DNA of 64,000 nt from JBPRGG01 sp051418075 (GCA_051418075.1 JBPRGG010000127.1:38298-102297), one strand, 5' to 3'; shown: positions 1-9,435, counted from the first letter of the stretch. Numbers and translations: made by a program. Notes: a model not told the origin generated them from the letters alone.

Positions 1-1200
1 ACCCAGGGCTTTCAATATGACAGGGATCACTGCGCCTGAAAAACCGGCAATCATCATGGAGATGATCATTGAGGTGCCAATCACCAGGGAAATTCCGATT
101 GATGAAGCCCAGATGTAGACAATGATGGAGGTGACCAGGGCTACCACCACGCCATTTACAAAACCCACCATTAATTCCTTTCGGGCTACTCTAAACCATT
201 GAGAAATTCTGATTTCTCTTAAAGCCAACCCTCTCATAGTAACTGCCAGGGCCTGAGAACCTGTATTGCCTGATTGACCAGCTACTACTGGTAAGAATAC
301 AGCCAATATGGTTATTTTGGCAATAGTATCTTCAAATAATCCTACGATCATAGAGGCCAGAAAAGCTGTGGCTAAATTAACATGCAGCCAGGGCAGCCGG
401 CTTTTGACTGCTACAGAAATTTTAGATAAAGCCTGCTCTTCTCTGCTGGCCCCAAACATGGCCTGTATGTCCTCAGTAACTTCCTGCTTGGTAGCATTGA
501 TCAGTGCCTCATTTCTGATCACTCCTATTAATCGGCTATTTACATCAGTAACAGGGATCTGAAAGAAGTTCCCTTTTTCCATAATATCCACCACTTCTTC
601 CCGGGAGGCATAAACATTCACCGGATAAGTAGGCTGAATCAGTTTTTGCACCTGATGTTCAGGTAATGACAGGGCAATTAACTGCAAGGATAATTCACCC
701 AATAAGGTACCAGCTTCATCAATGATGTATACACTGGTAATTCTTCTGTCTTGCAACTTTCGCAATCGCCTTAAGACATCCTGAATTGTATTTTCCGGAT
801 AAAATGAAGTAACCTCTGTTTCCATCAGGTATCCGGCAGAATCTGGTTTGTAAGTCATAAATTCTTTCAACTCCCTTGAAAGCAGTGTGGGTAATAAGGC
901 TAATTTCTTGAATGCTTCTTCCTGATCCAAACGGGATAGCCAGCGAGCACCCAAATGAGAATCAATCCTGGTAAAAAGGTCAATAAATAATTGCTCATTC
1001 ATTTTTTGCATAACTTCTACCGCAGAATCCGGATTCAAACGGGCAAATATTTCTTTGGCCGTGGACGGAGGCAATGACTTCAGGTAATGCAGAATTTTTT
1101 CCACAGGAAACGCATCTACGGTGAGTGCGGCCTCTCTGGGAAACAATTCAAAATAGCTGTTGATTAGGTTTTGATTTACTTGAGCCGAAGTCTCTTTCAT
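1..1200 (-). CDS. mgtE: Magnesium transporter MgtE, 3' end cut by the window
   Basis: This is a Mg2+ channel/transporter of the inner membrane. The frame is open from an ATG at 1200 to the window edge, giving about 400 residues, so the last membrane helices are missing (the family is about 450 aa). The order is an N-terminal helical MgtE_N domain, two CBS domains (about residues 130-255, with the segment ITSVYIIDEAGTLLGELS), then membrane helices that carry the MgtE signature PVVAGQSGNTGSQA near residue 325. It is the last gene of a minus-strand run with the CBS protein (16-bp gap) and the MscS-like channel. The cytosolic MgtE_N/CBS part is the known Mg2+ sensor that gates the pore. Identification is firm; only the C-terminus cannot be judged. 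Confidence 0.93.
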   Translation of the reverse strand, partial: MKETSAQVNQNLINSYFELFPREAALTVDAFPVEKILHYLKSLPPSTAKEIFARLNPDSAVEVMQKMNEQLFIDLFTRIDSHLGARWLSRLDQEEAFKKLALLPTLLSRELKEFMTYKPDSAGYLMETEVTSFYPENTIQDVLRRLRKLQDRRITSVYIIDEAGTLLGELSLQLIALSLPEHQVQKLIQPTYPVNVYASREEVVDIMEKGNFFQIPVTDVNSRLIGVIRNEALINATKQEVTEDIQAMFGASREEQALSKISVAVKSRLPWLHVNLATAFLASMIVGLFEDTIAKITILAVFLPVVAGQSGNTGSQALAVTMRGLALREIRISQWFRVARKELMVGFVNGVVVALVTSIIVYIWASSIGISLVIGTSMIISMMIAGFSGAVIPVILKALG

Positions 1201-1216
1201 TTTTTCAGGAGTTATT

Positions 1217-2029
1217 TTAATCAAACTTTCCAGTGCTTTGAAGTAAAGCGGTCAATCCTATCCGGTACAATTCTCCCAATGCACTTCCTGTTTCTATTAT
1301 CTGTTGGTTAAATTCATGGTCTCTTCTCAAACTGGTTTTTTTGATGTCTTCCAAATGTAAAGATCCGATCAGTATTCCGGCAGCATCCACTACCGGGATT
1401 GCTTTATAATCCAACCAGAACAGATGGTTTATGACTGATTGAATGGGCTCATCTGCCATAAATTTAGGGGTTTTGGTTTCCATTACTGTATAAACCGGAT
1501 CATGTTCGTCAGCCATAATTAACTGATGTAGTTTAAGGATGCCGCTGAGTTTTCCGGTTTTGTCAGTAATATATATCTCCGGTGAGACTAGTTTTCTTTC
1601 TTTTTTGAGCATTATTTCTGCTTCCCGAATAGTGATTTGCTGAGGTATAGTAAATACCTTAAGCTTCATAAAGGCCCCAACGGTGTTTGTAGAAAACTGT
1701 AACTTTTGCCGGATCTTTTGGCCCAGTTCCGGAGATATTTTTTTTAAAACTTTATGACGAAACTTTTTATCTGTTTGTCTGATAATTAGTTCAAGTAATT
1801 GAAATTCCAGTTTTTCTAACAAGGCCAGGGCCAAATCAAAATCTATTAATTCAATGCACTTGGCCGCCCTGTAACTGTTCATGTGAGAAATGATCTTTAA
1901 AGTAATCTCCGGGGATGTATTCTGTATAAATGCAGCAATTTGGGAATATGATGACTTTTCCAGAATGCCTACAGCTTCAGGAGTATGCAGTTCTATAAAT
2001 CTTTCAATGATGGTCTGGTCGGTATCCAC
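1217..2029 (-). CDS. Orphan MgtE-N/CBS-domain protein without a membrane part
   Basis: 270 aa, soluble. The first 130 residues are helical and resemble the MgtE_N superhelix (repeated IIS/ELI-type helices). The rest looks like a CBS pair (about residues 135-245, with PEIYITDKTGKLSGIL and KAIPVVDAAGILIGSL). There is no transmembrane segment, so it is like the cytosolic sensor half of MgtE as a free protein. It lies between mscS-like (4-bp gap) and mgtE (16-bp gap) on the same strand and is almost certainly co-transcribed with them. Inference: it could bind Mg2+ or nucleotides and modulate MgtE, either as a partner or as a competitor in the dimer. A generic CBS regulator remains possible. Confidence 0.8.
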   Translation of the reverse strand: MDTDQTIIERFIELHTPEAVGILEKSSYSQIAAFIQNTSPEITLKIISHMNSYRAAKCIELIDFDLALALLEKLEFQLLELIIRQTDKKFRHKVLKKISPELGQKIRQKLQFSTNTVGAFMKLKVFTIPQQITIREAEIMLKKERKLVSPEIYITDKTGKLSGILKLHQLIMADEHDPVYTVMETKTPKFMADEPIQSVINHLFWLDYKAIPVVDAAGILIGSLHLEDIKKTSLRRDHEFNQQIIETGSALGELYRIGLTALLQSTGKFD

Positions 2030-2033
2030 TGGT

Positions 2034-2849
2034 TTATTCTTTTAATAAGATTGATTGGTTTTCATTAAATACTTTGGCCGGAATGGTTACCTGACCTTCC
2101 TCTGTGTCCAAAAGAACGGAGGTTGGATCAATTCTGGCAATTCTTCCCCTGGTTGAGCCAATTTGGACCTGATCACCAACCCGATACATTTTTCTGACAT
2201 AAAAAGCAGCTAAAATATTCGTCACTACAGTGCGCGCTCCTAACCCAAAAGCCAGGGCGGCACCAAATAGCAGGGCTGCTATAACGATATTTACAAGGGT
2301 AATTAAAAAAGAGATTTCGATGCCAATTTGGTCTACAGCTATAATAATAGCAGTAAAAACCACCAGTAATTGAGCAATTCTACCCAGGGTGTTACCATAA
2401 GAAAGTCCAACCTTTTTACTTACAGAACTGATGATGCCAGCCAGGATCTTTCCTACAAATATAGCTACTACAATTATTAATATGGCAGCTAAAATATTGG
2501 GAGAATATTGAAGAATACTTTCCATCCAATCTTTAATGATCGATAGACCCAGAATATCAGTGATCAAAATAAAAAAGGACAAAAAAATCAGCCAGAAAAA
2601 GACATTCCCAATGAAATTAGCTGGTCGTTGAAGGTTGATTTGTAGTGCATTGGATTTAAACCATATCTGAATCAGCCTGTTTAAATAACCCATTAATTTG
2701 ATTACCAGGAATTTCACCAGTTTTCCCAGCAAATATCCTATGCCTAATATTAAAACAGACAGCAATAATTTAGGAATAAACTGTAAAACTTCGTCTCCAA
2801 AGCTGGTTATCATGCTTTTCAGTTGGTCAACTAAATTATTTATATCCAT
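2034..2849 (-). CDS. MscS-like mechanosensitive ion channel protein
   Basis: 271 aa with an amphipathic start and about four to five membrane segments (near residues 24-45, 80-105, 118-140, 158-175 and 180-205). The last is the glycine/alanine-rich pore helix of the MscS family (AALLFGAALAFGLGARTVV). A short beta domain follows (YRVGDQVQIGSTRGRIARID), as in MscS after TM3. The C-terminal alpha/beta vestibule is shortened: the protein stops soon after the beta domain, so it resembles the small 'conserved TM helix' MscS-like proteins. The expected role is release of solutes on hypo-osmotic shock. It is the first gene of the minus-strand operon with the CBS protein and mgtE. Confidence 0.85.
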   Translation of the reverse strand: MDINNLVDQLKSMITSFGDEVLQFIPKLLLSVLILGIGYLLGKLVKFLVIKLMGYLNRLIQIWFKSNALQINLQRPANFIGNVFFWLIFLSFFILITDILGLSIIKDWMESILQYSPNILAAILIIVVAIFVGKILAGIISSVSKKVGLSYGNTLGRIAQLLVVFTAIIIAVDQIGIEISFLITLVNIVIAALLFGAALAFGLGARTVVTNILAAFYVRKMYRVGDQVQIGSTRGRIARIDPTSVLLDTEEGQVTIPAKVFNENQSILLKE

Positions 2850-3212
2850 TTGAGACTTTTATAAATGCAAATGCCGATTCATTCGAATTGAAATTAACAA
2901 AACTTAATCTTAATTTATCTTATCATTAGGTTTAAAAAAGTCAATACACTTAGATTCAAGAACTAAGAGCTTCAGATAAAATAATAAGACACTGTTATGT
3001 ATTCAATACTTTTATCTTTATAGTGATATCAGACTTCAAATTATCTGCTTCTTCTTCAACTCAGGGATTTCATCATTGTTTTTTTACTTTGACAACCACA
3101 AACTGTAATAAACCATTAATAATCATCATTTTATTACATAGACTTGGTTAAAATGATTTAGATTTTCATATTTATATTCTAAAATTTATTAGCTGTATCT
3201 GACGTTAACAAA
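2850..3212. other. Divergent intergenic region, no gene seen
   Basis: 363 bp of AT-rich DNA between the divergent mscS-like and HYC_CC_PP genes. It must hold both promoters, but I found no convincing -33/-7 pair, no RNA gene and no long inverted repeat. Confidence 0.6.
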
Positions 3213-3644
3213 TTGAAAACAACAATGCAGGCTTTAGCATCCATATCGACCGCTTTGATCTACTTAGTTCTATCCATTGGAATTAACCTAAACCTGCATT
3301 ATTGTGAAAATAAGATCAAAGATGTACATCTTGAGTTTAGAGCTCAAAATAATATATTAAATTATTGCCATCAGGAAGGCCAAACTGATTGTTGTGTAAC
3401 TCATCAGGAAAATAAAGAGGAGGAATGTACCGATTGTTGCACTTTTATACATAAAATTTACAGGCTAAAGGATGAACAAAATACAGATTATAAAAAATCC
3501 TTTCTATCCCCTTTATATCAAGAATTACAGGAATTTAAAAGGTTTGTACCGAAGGAAATATTCATACAACCCTTGGTGCTTTTTCAGATACCTGCAGGAA
3601 AATCCGTCTATTTGCTAAACTGCGCCTTCATTTACTACGGATAA
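3213..3644 (+). CDS. HYC_CC_PP family protein (small cysteine-rich secreted/membrane protein)
   Basis: 143 aa. An N-terminal hydrophobic segment (ALIYLVLSIGINLNL) is followed directly by LHYCENKIKDV, then a cysteine-rich middle (DCCVTHQ, EECTDCCTFIHKIYRLKDEQ). This HYC...CC layout is the one seen in the small Bacteroidota family NCBI calls HYC_CC_PP. The coordinate starts at a TTG (3213); an ATG four codons later (3225) would still leave an intact signal/anchor segment and may be the true start. It is followed by an HMA-domain protein and a TonB receptor on the same strand (120-bp gap), which suggests a role in metal handling at the envelope, probably copper or another soft metal. That role is inferred from the neighbours and the cysteines only. 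Confidence 0.75.
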   Translation: MKTTMQALASISTALIYLVLSIGINLNLHYCENKIKDVHLEFRAQNNILNYCHQEGQTDCCVTHQENKEEECTDCCTFIHKIYRLKDEQNTDYKKSFLSPLYQELQEFKRFVPKEIFIQPLVLFQIPAGKSVYLLNCAFIYYG

Positions 3645-3763
3645 TTACCAGTTTATTTCAAGATAAAGGAAGCTGAAGGACTGCTCTATCAGTGGAAAAT
3701 CAGTTCCTTTTTTAACAAATCTTAGGTTCAATCTTATTTATCTATCACAATAATTCAGAAAAA

Positions 3764-4129
3764 ATGAAATCAATATATATGATGCTATTGGCTGTTTTTA
3801 TGCTTTCCTCTTTTGTCAGCCCTGCTAATGCCCAGCAGAAAATCAAAGGTAAACTTACTGAATCAACATTTGAAGTAAAAGGTGTATGCAAGATGTGCAA
3901 GGAAAGGATAGAGGATGCCGCCATTTATACCAAAGGGGTGAAATATGCCCAGTGGGATCAGGAAACCCAGAAATTACAAGTAGTATTTAAACCTGCTAAG
4001 GTTTCGGAGGAAACCATTCATCAAAATATTGCCAAGGCTGGTCATACCACCAACAAAGTGGAAGCCACTGCCCAGGCATACCAGCAATTACCGGCCTGTT
4101 GCAAATACCTGGAGGTTGATTCTCATTAG
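3764..4129 (+). CDS. Secreted heavy-metal-associated (HMA) domain protein
   Basis: 121 aa. A signal peptide (about residues 1-23, ending SPANAQQ) is followed by one ferredoxin-like HMA domain with the metal-binding loop GVCKMCKERIE (CxxC, near residues 42-45). There is a second cysteine pair near the C-terminus (LPACCKYLEVDSH). Free periplasmic HMA proteins usually bind Cu(I) and similar ions and pass them on. Its stop is one base from the ATG of the TonB receptor, so the two are translationally linked. Together with the HYC_CC_PP protein upstream this makes a three-gene metal-handling set. The metal itself cannot be read from the sequence. Confidence 0.88.
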   Translation: MKSIYMMLLAVFMLSSFVSPANAQQKIKGKLTESTFEVKGVCKMCKERIEDAAIYTKGVKYAQWDQETQKLQVVFKPAKVSEETIHQNIAKAGHTTNKVEATAQAYQQLPACCKYLEVDSH

Positions 4130-4130
4130 G

Positions 4131-6368
4131 ATGTTGAAAGCAGTAATATTCCTTGTGAGCATTTTTGTGCTACCCGTTTCCCTTCTTTACGGACAAACCC
4201 TGAAAGGCAGGGTAGTAGAACAGGTGCATGTCCATCAACAGCATGATGATGTCCATCATGTTCCGTTGATGGGGGTAAATTTATATTGGTCGGGTACCAC
4301 AATAGGCACCAGTACAGATAGTCTGGGGCTGTTTGAATTAAAGAAAATTCCTGATGTTAATCAGTTGGTGGTGCAATATGTGGGTTATGAAACGGATACC
4401 TTATTGATTGGAGATCAACAGGAAATTGAGCTCTCTCTTTCTCAGGGACATACCCTGGAGGAGGTTACCATCACTTTCAGAGAAAAAAGCATTTCCCTGG
4501 ATCCGCTTAACCCCTTAAATACCCATACCATGAATGAAGACGAGCTTTTTAAAGCGGCTTGTTGTAATTTGTCAGAGAGTTTTGAGACTAATCCATCCAT
4601 TGATGTATCTTTTACCGATGCTGTTACCGGTAGCAGGCAGATTCAAATGCTGGGGCTGGCCGGGATTTACAGTATGATCACTGTAGAAAATATGCCGATG
4701 GTGAGGGGACTGGCTTCCATTGATGGGCTGACTTATATTCCCGGCACCTGGATGCAATCTATTCAGGTGACTAAGGGTACTGGTTCAGTAGCAAATGGTT
4801 ATGAGAGCATTACTGGTCAGATTAATGCAGAATTGAAAAAACCTGTGGGTAAAGAACCTGAAAAGTTATTTGCCAATTTATATCTGAATGAAAGCGGCAG
4901 AACTGAATTGAACCTTAACCTATCCGGTCAAGTCAGTGACAAACTTTCCAGTGGCCTTTTATTACACTCGGCAGTAAGGCCCTTTGCCATAGATAGGAAT
5001 GAAGATACATTCATGGACAACCCTACCGGGGAAAATCTAATGATCATGAATCGGTGGCAATTCAATTCAAAACAGTGGGAAGCCCAGGTTGGGATCAAAG
5101 GGATAAGGATCAACCACCAGGCGGGACAATTGGAAAGTGAAGTTGAAAAGGATAGCCAAACCAAACCATATGAAGTTGATTTAGGCACTGACCGGTTGGA
5201 ACTTTGGGGGAAGATGGGCTATGTTTTTCCGGAAAAACCATACCAGAGCATTGGATTGCAGGTATCAGGTATATACCATGATCATGATGCTACATTTGGC
5301 TTAAACCAGTATCATGGGCAGGAAAAAGCGTTTTACACCAACCTGATCTTTCAATCAATTATAGGGACATCAGCCCATCAGTATAAAATCGGGTTGAGCT
5401 ATCTGACAGATGATTATGATGAGATCTTCAATGATCAGATATTTAATCGTACAGAACATGTACCCGGAGCTTTTCTGGAGTATACTTATAAGTATTTTGA
5501 GCATTTAACAGTTGTGGGTGGTATCAGGGCAGACTACCACAACTTGTATGGGTTGTTTTTTACTCCCAGACTCCATGCCCGTTATGGAATTGATGAAAAA
5601 AGTACCATGCGATTATCCCTGGGGAGAGGCTTGCGGGTAGCCAATATCTTTAGTGAAAATTTAGGTATGATGATCAGCGCCAGAAGCCCTGAAATTATCA
5701 GGACAAACCCGGAAGGAGCATATGGTCTGAACCCGGAGATAGCCTGGAATGGAGGACTGAACTTTACCAGGGAATTTATGATCAACTACAGGGAGGGCTC
5801 TTTTTCTCTTGATTTTTACCGCACCCAATTCAGGCAACAGGTGGTAGTGGACCGTGAAATCGCCAGGGATAAGATCCTTTTTTACAACCTCGAGGGAAAA
5901 TCATTTTCCAATAGTTTTCAGATGGAAGTTAATTATGAGCTGATAAAGCTGCTGGATATGAGGTTGGCTTATCGTTGGTATGATGTCAGAACTACTTTCA
6001 ATGATCAGTTGATGAAAGCGCCTTTAGTGGCCAGTCACAGAGCCTTCCTTAATTTAGCTTATGAAGGACTGAGAACCTGGAATTTTGATTATACATTTCA
6101 ATGGACCGGGGCTAAACGGATTCCCGGTTCTGCTGCCGTAGATATGTCAAATTATTCACCGGATTTCACTCTGATGAATGCTCAGATAACTAAAACTCTG
6201 GGAAACCTGGAAGTTTACCTGGGTGTAGAAAACCTGCTTGATTTCAGGCAGGATAATCCCATTATGGGAGCCGAAAATCCATTTTCAGAAGATTTTGACA
6301 GTGCCATGATCTGGGGCCCAGTATTTGGCCGTATGACTTATTTAGGAGCACGATTTAAATTAAATTAA
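4131..6368 (+). CDS. TonB-dependent outer-membrane receptor, probably metal-related
   Basis: 745 aa from the ATG at 4131, chosen because it opens a clear signal peptide (MLKAVIFLVSIFVLPVSLLYG) and follows the HMA stop by one base; the frame is open 34 codons further up inside the HMA gene. After the signal comes a carboxypeptidase-regulatory-like beta sandwich (about 20-105) with a histidine-rich insert (HVHQQHDDVHHVP) that could bind metal. The plug domain follows (about 130-235, KGTGSVANGYESITGQINAE), then a 22-strand-type barrel ending in an aromatic, charged tail (TYLGARFKLN). The plug starts with ACCNLSESFETNP, seen in receptors linked to HMA proteins. It probably imports a metal complex with TonB energy. 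The substrate is inferred, not shown. Confidence 0.87.
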   Translation: MLKAVIFLVSIFVLPVSLLYGQTLKGRVVEQVHVHQQHDDVHHVPLMGVNLYWSGTTIGTSTDSLGLFELKKIPDVNQLVVQYVGYETDTLLIGDQQEIELSLSQGHTLEEVTITFREKSISLDPLNPLNTHTMNEDELFKAACCNLSESFETNPSIDVSFTDAVTGSRQIQMLGLAGIYSMITVENMPMVRGLASIDGLTYIPGTWMQSIQVTKGTGSVANGYESITGQINAELKKPVGKEPEKLFANLYLNESGRTELNLNLSGQVSDKLSSGLLLHSAVRPFAIDRNEDTFMDNPTGENLMIMNRWQFNSKQWEAQVGIKGIRINHQAGQLESEVEKDSQTKPYEVDLGTDRLELWGKMGYVFPEKPYQSIGLQVSGIYHDHDATFGLNQYHGQEKAFYTNLIFQSIIGTSAHQYKIGLSYLTDDYDEIFNDQIFNRTEHVPGAFLEYTYKYFEHLTVVGGIRADYHNLYGLFFTPRLHARYGIDEKSTMRLSLGRGLRVANIFSENLGMMISARSPEIIRTNPEGAYGLNPEIAWNGGLNFTREFMINYREGSFSLDFYRTQFRQQVVVDREIARDKILFYNLEGKSFSNSFQMEVNYELIKLLDMRLAYRWYDVRTTFNDQLMKAPLVASHRAFLNLAYEGLRTWNFDYTFQWTGAKRIPGSAAVDMSNYSPDFTLMNAQITKTLGNLEVYLGVENLLDFRQDNPIMGAENPFSEDFDSAMIWGPVFGRMTYLGARFKLN

Positions 6369-6400
6369 TTGAATAGCGGTTTGGAAATATCCGGTTATAA

Positions 6401-6432
6401 AAAGAGGCAATCTTTTACAAGGTTGCCTCTTT
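6401..6432 (+). terminator. Intrinsic terminator after the TonB receptor gene
   Basis: A hairpin with a perfect 10-bp outer stem (AAAGAGGCAA at 6401-6410 with TTGCCTCTTT at 6423-6432), extended inward by further pairs to a 4-nt loop. It begins 33 bp after the stop codon. The A-run and T-run at its feet would allow it to work in either direction. Confidence 0.75.
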
Positions 6433-6896
6433 AGTATTGTAATCTCCGATTGTTTGATCGGAACCCTGATCTTAGTATTTCTAAAAAAATGGTACTTAAA
6501 ATGATCAGAAAAAATAGTTCCAGATGATATTAATTATTCAAAACCCGTGCCACCTGGTATTTACCCTGTTTGTAGGCCAGAAACTCACTATATTGGGGCA
6601 AGTTTTCTGCATATTGTAGATCATTTCTACATATATATTCTCACAACGACGAAATTCGGGGGCATTTCTGCTGCCTGCTGTCATCCTTTGACATATAATG
6701 CCAGGTATACCAATACCCCCTGATCCCACTGCGTACTGAAGGGTGAGGAAGTGGAAGGGGTGTCACTAAAAGCAGCTTATTTAGAGCAACTTCTGCTATA
6801 TGAATCATGTATTTAAAATTAAATATTAGGATATTTTCAAACATTTGCCTGTCTGATCCACTTTAAGCAGCATAGTTGAATTATTAGAACTTCTTG
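6433..6896. other. Intergenic region, no gene recognised
   Basis: About 460 bp. Two overlapping minus-strand open frames of 60-70 codons exist here, but they have no recognisable domain and no good start context, so I do not call them. A decayed gene is possible. Confidence 0.5.
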
Positions 6897-7909
6897 ATGG
6901 ATTCGTTGACCCAATTAACTTTAGGAGCTGCCGTAGGAGAGTTGGTGGCGGGAAAAAAGCAGGAAATAAAGCCATACTATGGGGCGCTATTGCCGGAACC
7001 ATACCAGATCTGGATGTGATAGCCGGAAATTTTATGGATACGGTAGATGCTATGGCATTTCATAGAACGGTGACTCATTCCATCACCTTTGCCCTGGTGG
7101 TATCCCCTTTATTAGGATTTGCTTTGAAAAAAATACATAAAAACCTGGATGTTAGCTGGATGCGCTGGACCTGCTTGTTTTTCCTGGGTTTCGTGACCCA
7201 TGCCTTGCTGGATTGTTTTACTACTTGGGGAACCCAAATTTTCTGGCCATTTAATCAAGCCCGGATCGCCTTTAAAAGCATTTTTGTGATTGATCCCCTT
7301 TACACCATACCTCTGCTAATATGCCTGATATGGCTGATGTTTTTACCCAGGCAGCACCTAAAAAGAAGGAGGCTTAACATTTTAGGACTTTCTGTCAGTA
7401 CTGGCTATCTGCTACTAACCCTGCTGGCCAAGAATCAGGCTAACCAGGTTTTTGAGTCTTCTTTTGCCCGACAAAATCTTACTATTGACCGTTACTCAAC
7501 CCGTCCGGCTCCTTTTAGTATCATTCTCTGGACCGTTAATGCTGAAACTGAAAATGGTTACTACATCGGTTATTATTCTTTTCTGGACAAGGATCAGAAT
7601 ATTGAATATGCCTATTATCCTAAAGATCATGACCAGTTAACCCAAAACATTCCAATGAGTCCCAATATCCGGCAACTTATTAACCTGTCTGATGGCTGGT
7701 TCACGATTGATCCGGCTCCACATGGTATTATTTACCATGACCTTCGCTTTGGTCAGCTGTCCGGATGGCAGGATACATCCGGGGAATTTGTTTTTTCCTA
7801 CAGGATCGTGGAAGCAAACGGGGAAGTGCAGGTGGATGAAATAAATAAGGAAATAGGTGATGGAATGGCCCTTTTAGGTGCCCTTTGGAAAAGGATTTTG
7901 GGGAATTAA
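6897..7909 (+). CDS. Membrane-bound metal-dependent hydrolase (YdjM/DUF457 family), split by a -1 frameshift
   Basis: The ATG at 6897 starts the family N-terminus MDSLTQLTLGAAVGELVAGKK. The zero frame then ends at a TGA (7017-7019). Homology continues in the -1 frame from 6959 (AGNKAILWGAIAGTIPDLD) to a stop at 7909, giving about 337 aa in all. The break sits on GGA AAA AAG (slippery A AAA AAG at 6953-6959); a -1 slip, or one extra A in the run, restores the protein exactly. The rest has the family metal motif HRTVTHS, THALLDCFTTWGTQIFWPF and several membrane helices. The family is linked by name to LexA-binding membrane hydrolases, with unclear biochemistry. The shift may be a sequencing error, a real mutation or programmed frameshifting. 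Confidence 0.8.
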
Positions 7910-7993
7910 ATGAACGATCACATGGTTATTACATGCATTAAATAAAAGCTAATATTAAATGCATAATAAAAAAAGTTTATGAATAATTGAACT

Positions 7994-8026
7994 ATAGGTT
8001 CAGGGGAATCTCACCCCGAAACCTAT
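7994..8026. terminator. Hairpin between convergent genes, possible terminator
   Basis: Inverted repeat ATAGGTT (7994-8000) / AACCTAT (8020-8026) enclosing GGGG/CCCC (8003-8006 / 8014-8017) with a 2x2 internal loop and a 7-nt apical loop. It lies between the converging 7909 and 8070 gene ends. No T-run follows, so the terminator role is only probable. Confidence 0.4.
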
Positions 8027-8069
8027 CAGATAGTAACAGTAGCTGGAAAAGATCTACTCAAATCTATCA

Positions 8070-9314
8070 TCAATGAAACCCAAATAGCCAGGGAAACAAA
8101 AAAGTTACGATAGCGGTCCAGATGGCATATAGGGGAATGTATCGGGCAATCACTTTTTCCACTCCATCAAGGCTTCCTTTTTTCAAAAGCACCCGGATAA
8201 GTTGAATGGCTACCAAGATGAGATTTAGTAAGATCAAGATATTTGCTCCCAGTACTGCAGTTCTGTTGGGTGTGATGCCCCATTCAGAAATTCGAAATAC
8301 TATGGCCGAAAGGGCAATCCCATTGACAATGATGGTTACCAGGGCCAGAAGGAACAGGATCCAGAGCTGATTAGGGGTTTTAGTACTGTGGGAGGATTCT
8401 GCCAGAGCAAAGAAAATGATGGCCATCACACCTACAAGCAATAGGTTGAAAATCAGCAGAAATTCCCGGTCGTTGTAGGGGTCCTGGCCAGAATAGGTCA
8501 TTGCCAGCAAGTATATCACCAGCATCACCAATACCAATGGACTGAATAGTTTGGCAATCAGGGGTGAAATCTTACCCACCAGTTGTGGATTGGTTTGGAT
8601 AAAATAAGTTCCCATAATAGGAACGGCCGGAAGTCCAAAAATGACTATATGTTCGAAGTAAAAGTCTTCAATATGCCATCCTATCAATCCAAATAATACA
8701 ATGGTGATTCCGGACATAATACCCCCGGCAATTAAGAATAGGGTAGACATTACCAGTAAGTCTCCATTATATTTTAAAAATCCCAAACGCAATGACTGGC
8801 TTCCAGGTTTTTTACTAATATATGAAAAACCCATGACGGACCAGAGAAATAACACCAGGTGAATACAAGCTAATATGGTAGTATCACTTTTCTGAAGATC
8901 CGGTAAGGAATTAATATAAAACAGACTGATCAGTATGGTGCCTGTCATTGCCGTAATTTTGCCGGCGGATAATTGATGCTGCCAGGCAAAATAAGCAGAA
9001 AGAGCCGGAAAAATAATGAATCCCATGTTTCTGGAATAGAAAAATTCCTGCTCAAGTGAAAAAAAAGTAGGTAATTTTGCCAATAAACCTGCCAGTACAG
9101 AGACGATGAGTACAAACCATAATTCCCGGCTGGTATCCCGGTGGATCTGTTGGGTTTCATAATTCAACCTTTCATACCAGCATTTCGCCAAAAGATTTCC
9201 TTTGAGTTCAGGATACATTGAATTGAATGTTTGCTTAAAATCCACCTTATTTTGGCGGTACATCTTTTCCAAATGATTGGGGTCATTCAAATGATTCAAT
9301 AGTTCTTCTTTCAT
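8070..9314 (-). CDS. Multi-pass membrane protein, DUF4153-like
   Basis: 414 aa. A charged N-terminal region of about 60 residues is followed by roughly ten to twelve hydrophobic helices. Near residues 340-350 it has RISEWGITPNRTAVLG, the conserved motif I associate with DUF4153/DUF4173 proteins. The function of that family is not known. Its start is 89 bp from a palindrome (9403-9421) also present before the 9732-10358 gene, so it is probably controlled by the winged-helix regulator encoded just upstream. The shared operator ties it to that membrane-protein/regulator pair. Confidence 0.7.
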   Translation of the reverse strand: MKEELLNHLNDPNHLEKMYRQNKVDFKQTFNSMYPELKGNLLAKCWYERLNYETQQIHRDTSRELWFVLIVSVLAGLLAKLPTFFSLEQEFFYSRNMGFIIFPALSAYFAWQHQLSAGKITAMTGTILISLFYINSLPDLQKSDTTILACIHLVLFLWSVMGFSYISKKPGSQSLRLGFLKYNGDLLVMSTLFLIAGGIMSGITIVLFGLIGWHIEDFYFEHIVIFGLPAVPIMGTYFIQTNPQLVGKISPLIAKLFSPLVLVMLVIYLLAMTYSGQDPYNDREFLLIFNLLLVGVMAIIFFALAESSHSTKTPNQLWILFLLALVTIIVNGIALSAIVFRISEWGITPNRTAVLGANILILLNLILVAIQLIRVLLKKGSLDGVEKVIARYIPLYAIWTAIVTFLFPWLFGFH

Positions 9315-9402
9315 ATTTATAGTGTATTTTCGTGTACAGGTTTATTAAATCCATTAATTCTAAATTTGTCATTCAATTATGCCGGCTAAGTTTTTTTCAG
9401 AG

Positions 9403-9421
9403 TACTTTGAACTGCAAAGTA
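9403..9421. promoter_or_regulatory. Palindromic operator candidate TACTTTG-N5-CAAAGTA (site 1)
   Basis: A perfect 7+7 inverted repeat with a 5-bp spacer, in the gap between the winged-helix regulator gene and the DUF4153-like gene and 82 bp before the latter's ATG. An almost identical element is at 10366-10384. The two copies bracket the regulator gene, which suggests they are its binding sites. Confidence 0.65.
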
Positions 9422-9435
9422 AATATGTAAATTTT

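Noticed and set aside
6538..6844. Minus-strand open frames in the gap before the DUF457 gene
   Set aside because: No recognisable motif, overlapping frames, and no start signal; not enough to call a gene.
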